A DNA stretch of 6,230 nt from Candidatus Sulfotelmatobacter sp. (GTDB lineage Bacteria > Acidobacteriota > Terriglobia > Terriglobales > Acidobacteriaceae), in assembly GCA_030040725.1 (NCBI GenBank), contig JASHTD010000053.1, positions 1-6,230 of the forward strand, read 5' to 3'. The translations under genes were made by a program, and so were the position numbers. Under the pieces are notes generated by a model. It saw only the letters and a list, made by a program, of their open reading frames with translations, did no database searches and was not told the origin of the DNA. Numbering within the stretch: the stretch's first letter is position 1; the number at the start of each line of letters is the position of its first letter. This document shows, piece after piece, positions 4,639 through 6,230 of this stretch.

Positions 4639-6230
4639 ATGCCTACGTCGCAACAAGCGGCCGACAGGAAGCAACCGTATTCCGGGCTATGCCGGCCGGC
4701 CGCAGCGGAAACTGCAGCTATTGCTATAACCCTTGCAGGGCTAGCGGCGCGAATATGGATGGCCTCGGGAACGTTTCTTAATCCGGACGAGGCATTGCAT
4801 TTTCGTTTGGCCAACCAGCCTACGCTGGCGCTGGCTTACCGGGAGAGCCTAACAGCGTCCCATCCGCCGCTGCTGACGTTTGTCCTGTATTACTGGCGGA
4901 ACCTGGGCACATCGGAGTTGTGGCTGCGGATGCCGCTGGTGCTGGCGGGTACGGTTTTCTGTTGGGTATTTTACAAGTGGTTGGCAAAGGCTGCCGGCGA
5001 AGTTGCGGGCTTGATCGGTTTGCTGTTTGTGGTTTTCTTGCCGCCAATTGTCAGGTTGTCGGCAGAAATCCGGCAGTATGCGTTGCTGCTGGTGTTTCTG
5101 GCAAGCGCTTTGTACTTTCTGGACGATGCGTTCGAACTAAATTCTGCGGGCAGAATGGTAGCATTTTCGCTTTGTCTTTATCTTGCCGTGTTGTCGCATT
5201 ATTCGGCGTTCTGGTTTGCCGGCGCACTGGGCGTCTACGCGCTGTTCAGAATTTTCACGGAGCGAATCCACGGCGGCGCGGTTGTTTCCTGGGTCGCGGG
5301 ACAGTTGGGAGCCGTGGCTCTCGCCGCCGTTTTGTATAAGACGCATCTTTCAAAGCTGGGCATGGGCGATTCCAGGCCGGTGCTGCAGGGTTGGATGAGC
5401 GATGTCTTTCTGCAGCGCTCTTATTTCGACCGCGCACGCGATCACGCGGTTGTGTTCCTGATCGGGCACTCCTTTGGAGTCTTTCAATACTTCTTCGGGC
5501 AGCTTGCCGTGGGCGACGTGATGGGGCTGTTGTTTATCGCCAGCGTGGTGCTGCTTCTGCGGGAAAAACACTCTCAGGATGGTCTCCGTGCGCGATCGCT
5601 GGCACTGCTGATCGTCCTACCCTTTGCGATTGCATGCGCCGCAAGCCTGGCCCATGTTTATCCCTATGGCGGAACGCGACACATGGCCTTTCTTATCATT
5701 CCGGCGATGGCTGGGGTGAGCGTGGCGATTGCGCGCCGGTTTTCTGAAAGATTCTCTCGCGGAATTACGGCAGCGGCGCTTGTCGTTCTTGTCTGCGTGA
5801 TTTTCGGTAAAGAGCGCAGGCCCCGTATGGATCGCGCGGATCAAAGCCGATCCCATATGACAGATGCGATGGAATTTATCGCGAAGAACGTGAAGGCATC
5901 GGATGTGATTTTCACCGACTACCAGAGTGACCTGGTTCTCGGCCATTACTTATGCCGGCAGCATACGATCTCGCTGGGCGCTGCGCCCGCAGGATTTGAA
6001 CAATTTTCCTGCGGGGGCGATCGCGTGGTGTCGCGGAACTACAAACGATGGTGGTTTCAGTCCGACAGTTTCGGGGACGATTGGCAGCGACTGGTTGAGG
6101 ATTACAATCTCCAGCCCGGAACCGCAGCTTGGGTCTTTCAGGCAGAATGGGATGCCAATCTGGCGGATGAACTGCAGAGGGACTTCCCGGAGTTTCACAA
6201 CCTGGAGATCGCGCGGTTCGGCAACAACAT
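4639..6230 (+). CDS. GT-C type membrane glycosyltransferase, GT39/ArnT-like (3' end beyond the window)
   Basis: Polytopic glycosyltransferases of this class use a polyprenyl-phosphate-linked sugar and transfer it on the periplasmic side of the inner membrane. The 530 visible codons are uninterrupted and run off the right edge. Helix 1 (about 22-44) is followed by the acidic loop motif NPDEALHF (48-55), where D50 and E51 are the expected catalytic-loop acids, then SHPPL (74-78), SAEIRQYALL (141-150), LSHYSAFWF (185-193) and YPYGGTRH (341-348), all typical of the PMT_2-like group. I count about 11 hydrophobic segments up to residue 390, then a hydrophilic C-terminal region (about 395-530 and continuing), probably a soluble periplasmic domain. 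The ATG at 4639 is the only upstream ATG after an in-frame TGA at 4615-4617; the next in-frame ATG (4759) would remove most of helix 1. Sugar and acceptor cannot be read from the sequence. Confidence 0.9.
   Translation, partial: MPTSQQAADRKQPYSGLCRPAAAETAAIAITLAGLAARIWMASGTFLNPDEALHFRLANQPTLALAYRESLTASHPPLLTFVLYYWRNLGTSELWLRMPLVLAGTVFCWVFYKWLAKAAGEVAGLIGLLFVVFLPPIVRLSAEIRQYALLLVFLASALYFLDDAFELNSAGRMVAFSLCLYLAVLSHYSAFWFAGALGVYALFRIFTERIHGGAVVSWVAGQLGAVALAAVLYKTHLSKLGMGDSRPVLQGWMSDVFLQRSYFDRARDHAVVFLIGHSFGVFQYFFGQLAVGDVMGLLFIASVVLLLREKHSQDGLRARSLALLIVLPFAIACAASLAHVYPYGGTRHMAFLIIPAMAGVSVAIARRFSERFSRGITAAALVVLVCVIFGKERRPRMDRADQSRSHMTDAMEFIAKNVKASDVIFTDYQSDLVLGHYLCRQHTISLGAAPAGFEQFSCGGDRVVSRNYKRWWFQSDSFGDDWQRLVEDYNLQPGTAAWVFQAEWDANLADELQRDFPEFHNLEIARFGNN

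Noticed and set aside
3971..4729. 252-codon open frame on the plus strand
   Set aside because: It is antisense to the well-supported cysteine dioxygenase and overlaps the divergent promoter region and the start of the glycosyltransferase; its composition is not protein-like.
4434..4781. Plus-strand frame with an ATG at 4614 overlapping the glycosyltransferase start
   Set aside because: It is in a different frame from the glycosyltransferase, stops at 4781 in the middle of its first conserved loop, and has no family resemblance.
5617..6198. Minus-strand frames opposite the glycosyltransferase (5617-5946 and 5950-6198)
   Set aside because: They are antisense to a continuous 530-codon membrane-protein frame with recognisable motifs and have no ribosome sites or family features of note.

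Overview
The window looks like a chromosomal housekeeping segment from an Acidobacteriota (Terriglobia-like) bacterium. This rests on remembered family resemblance, not a search: the DNA polymerase I carries the nuclease-domain insertion and wording (LIDTMSFIFRAYHA; RKFDIKTQTF) I associate with acidobacterial PolA, and the MiaA N-terminus fits the same group. The DNA is moderately GC-rich and densely coding. I see no RNA gene, mobile element, CRISPR array or long repeat.

Layout. Five minus-strand genes run tightly packed from about 4516 down to the left edge: a type I cysteine dioxygenase (4516-3935); a small predicted lipoprotein whose ATG overlaps the dioxygenase stop (3938-3423); polA (3396-559); a two-helix small membrane protein of unknown function (548-306); and the first 101 codons of miaA (303 to the edge). 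Gaps are -4, 26, 10 and 2 bases, so they could form one transcription unit. A candidate promoter with a TATACT -10 box lies just upstream of the dioxygenase. On the plus strand a divergent GT-C type membrane glycosyltransferase starts at 4639 and runs off the right edge after 530 codons. The 122-bp gap between the divergent genes is the only intergenic region of any size and probably holds promoters for both directions. No gene-free stretch reaches 300 bases.

Functions. PolA (gap filling, primer removal) and MiaA (prenylation of A37 in tRNAs reading UNN codons) are core functions. The dioxygenase would oxidise cysteine to cysteine sulfinate. The lipoprotein and small membrane protein are unassigned. 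The five do not form an obvious pathway and may simply share transcription.

I found no clearly new system. The points most worth a second look are the dioxygenase, which keeps the mammalian-type Cys/Tyr cofactor pair; the coupled lipoprotein; the unassigned membrane protein between polA and miaA; and the PolA insertion and ambiguous start.
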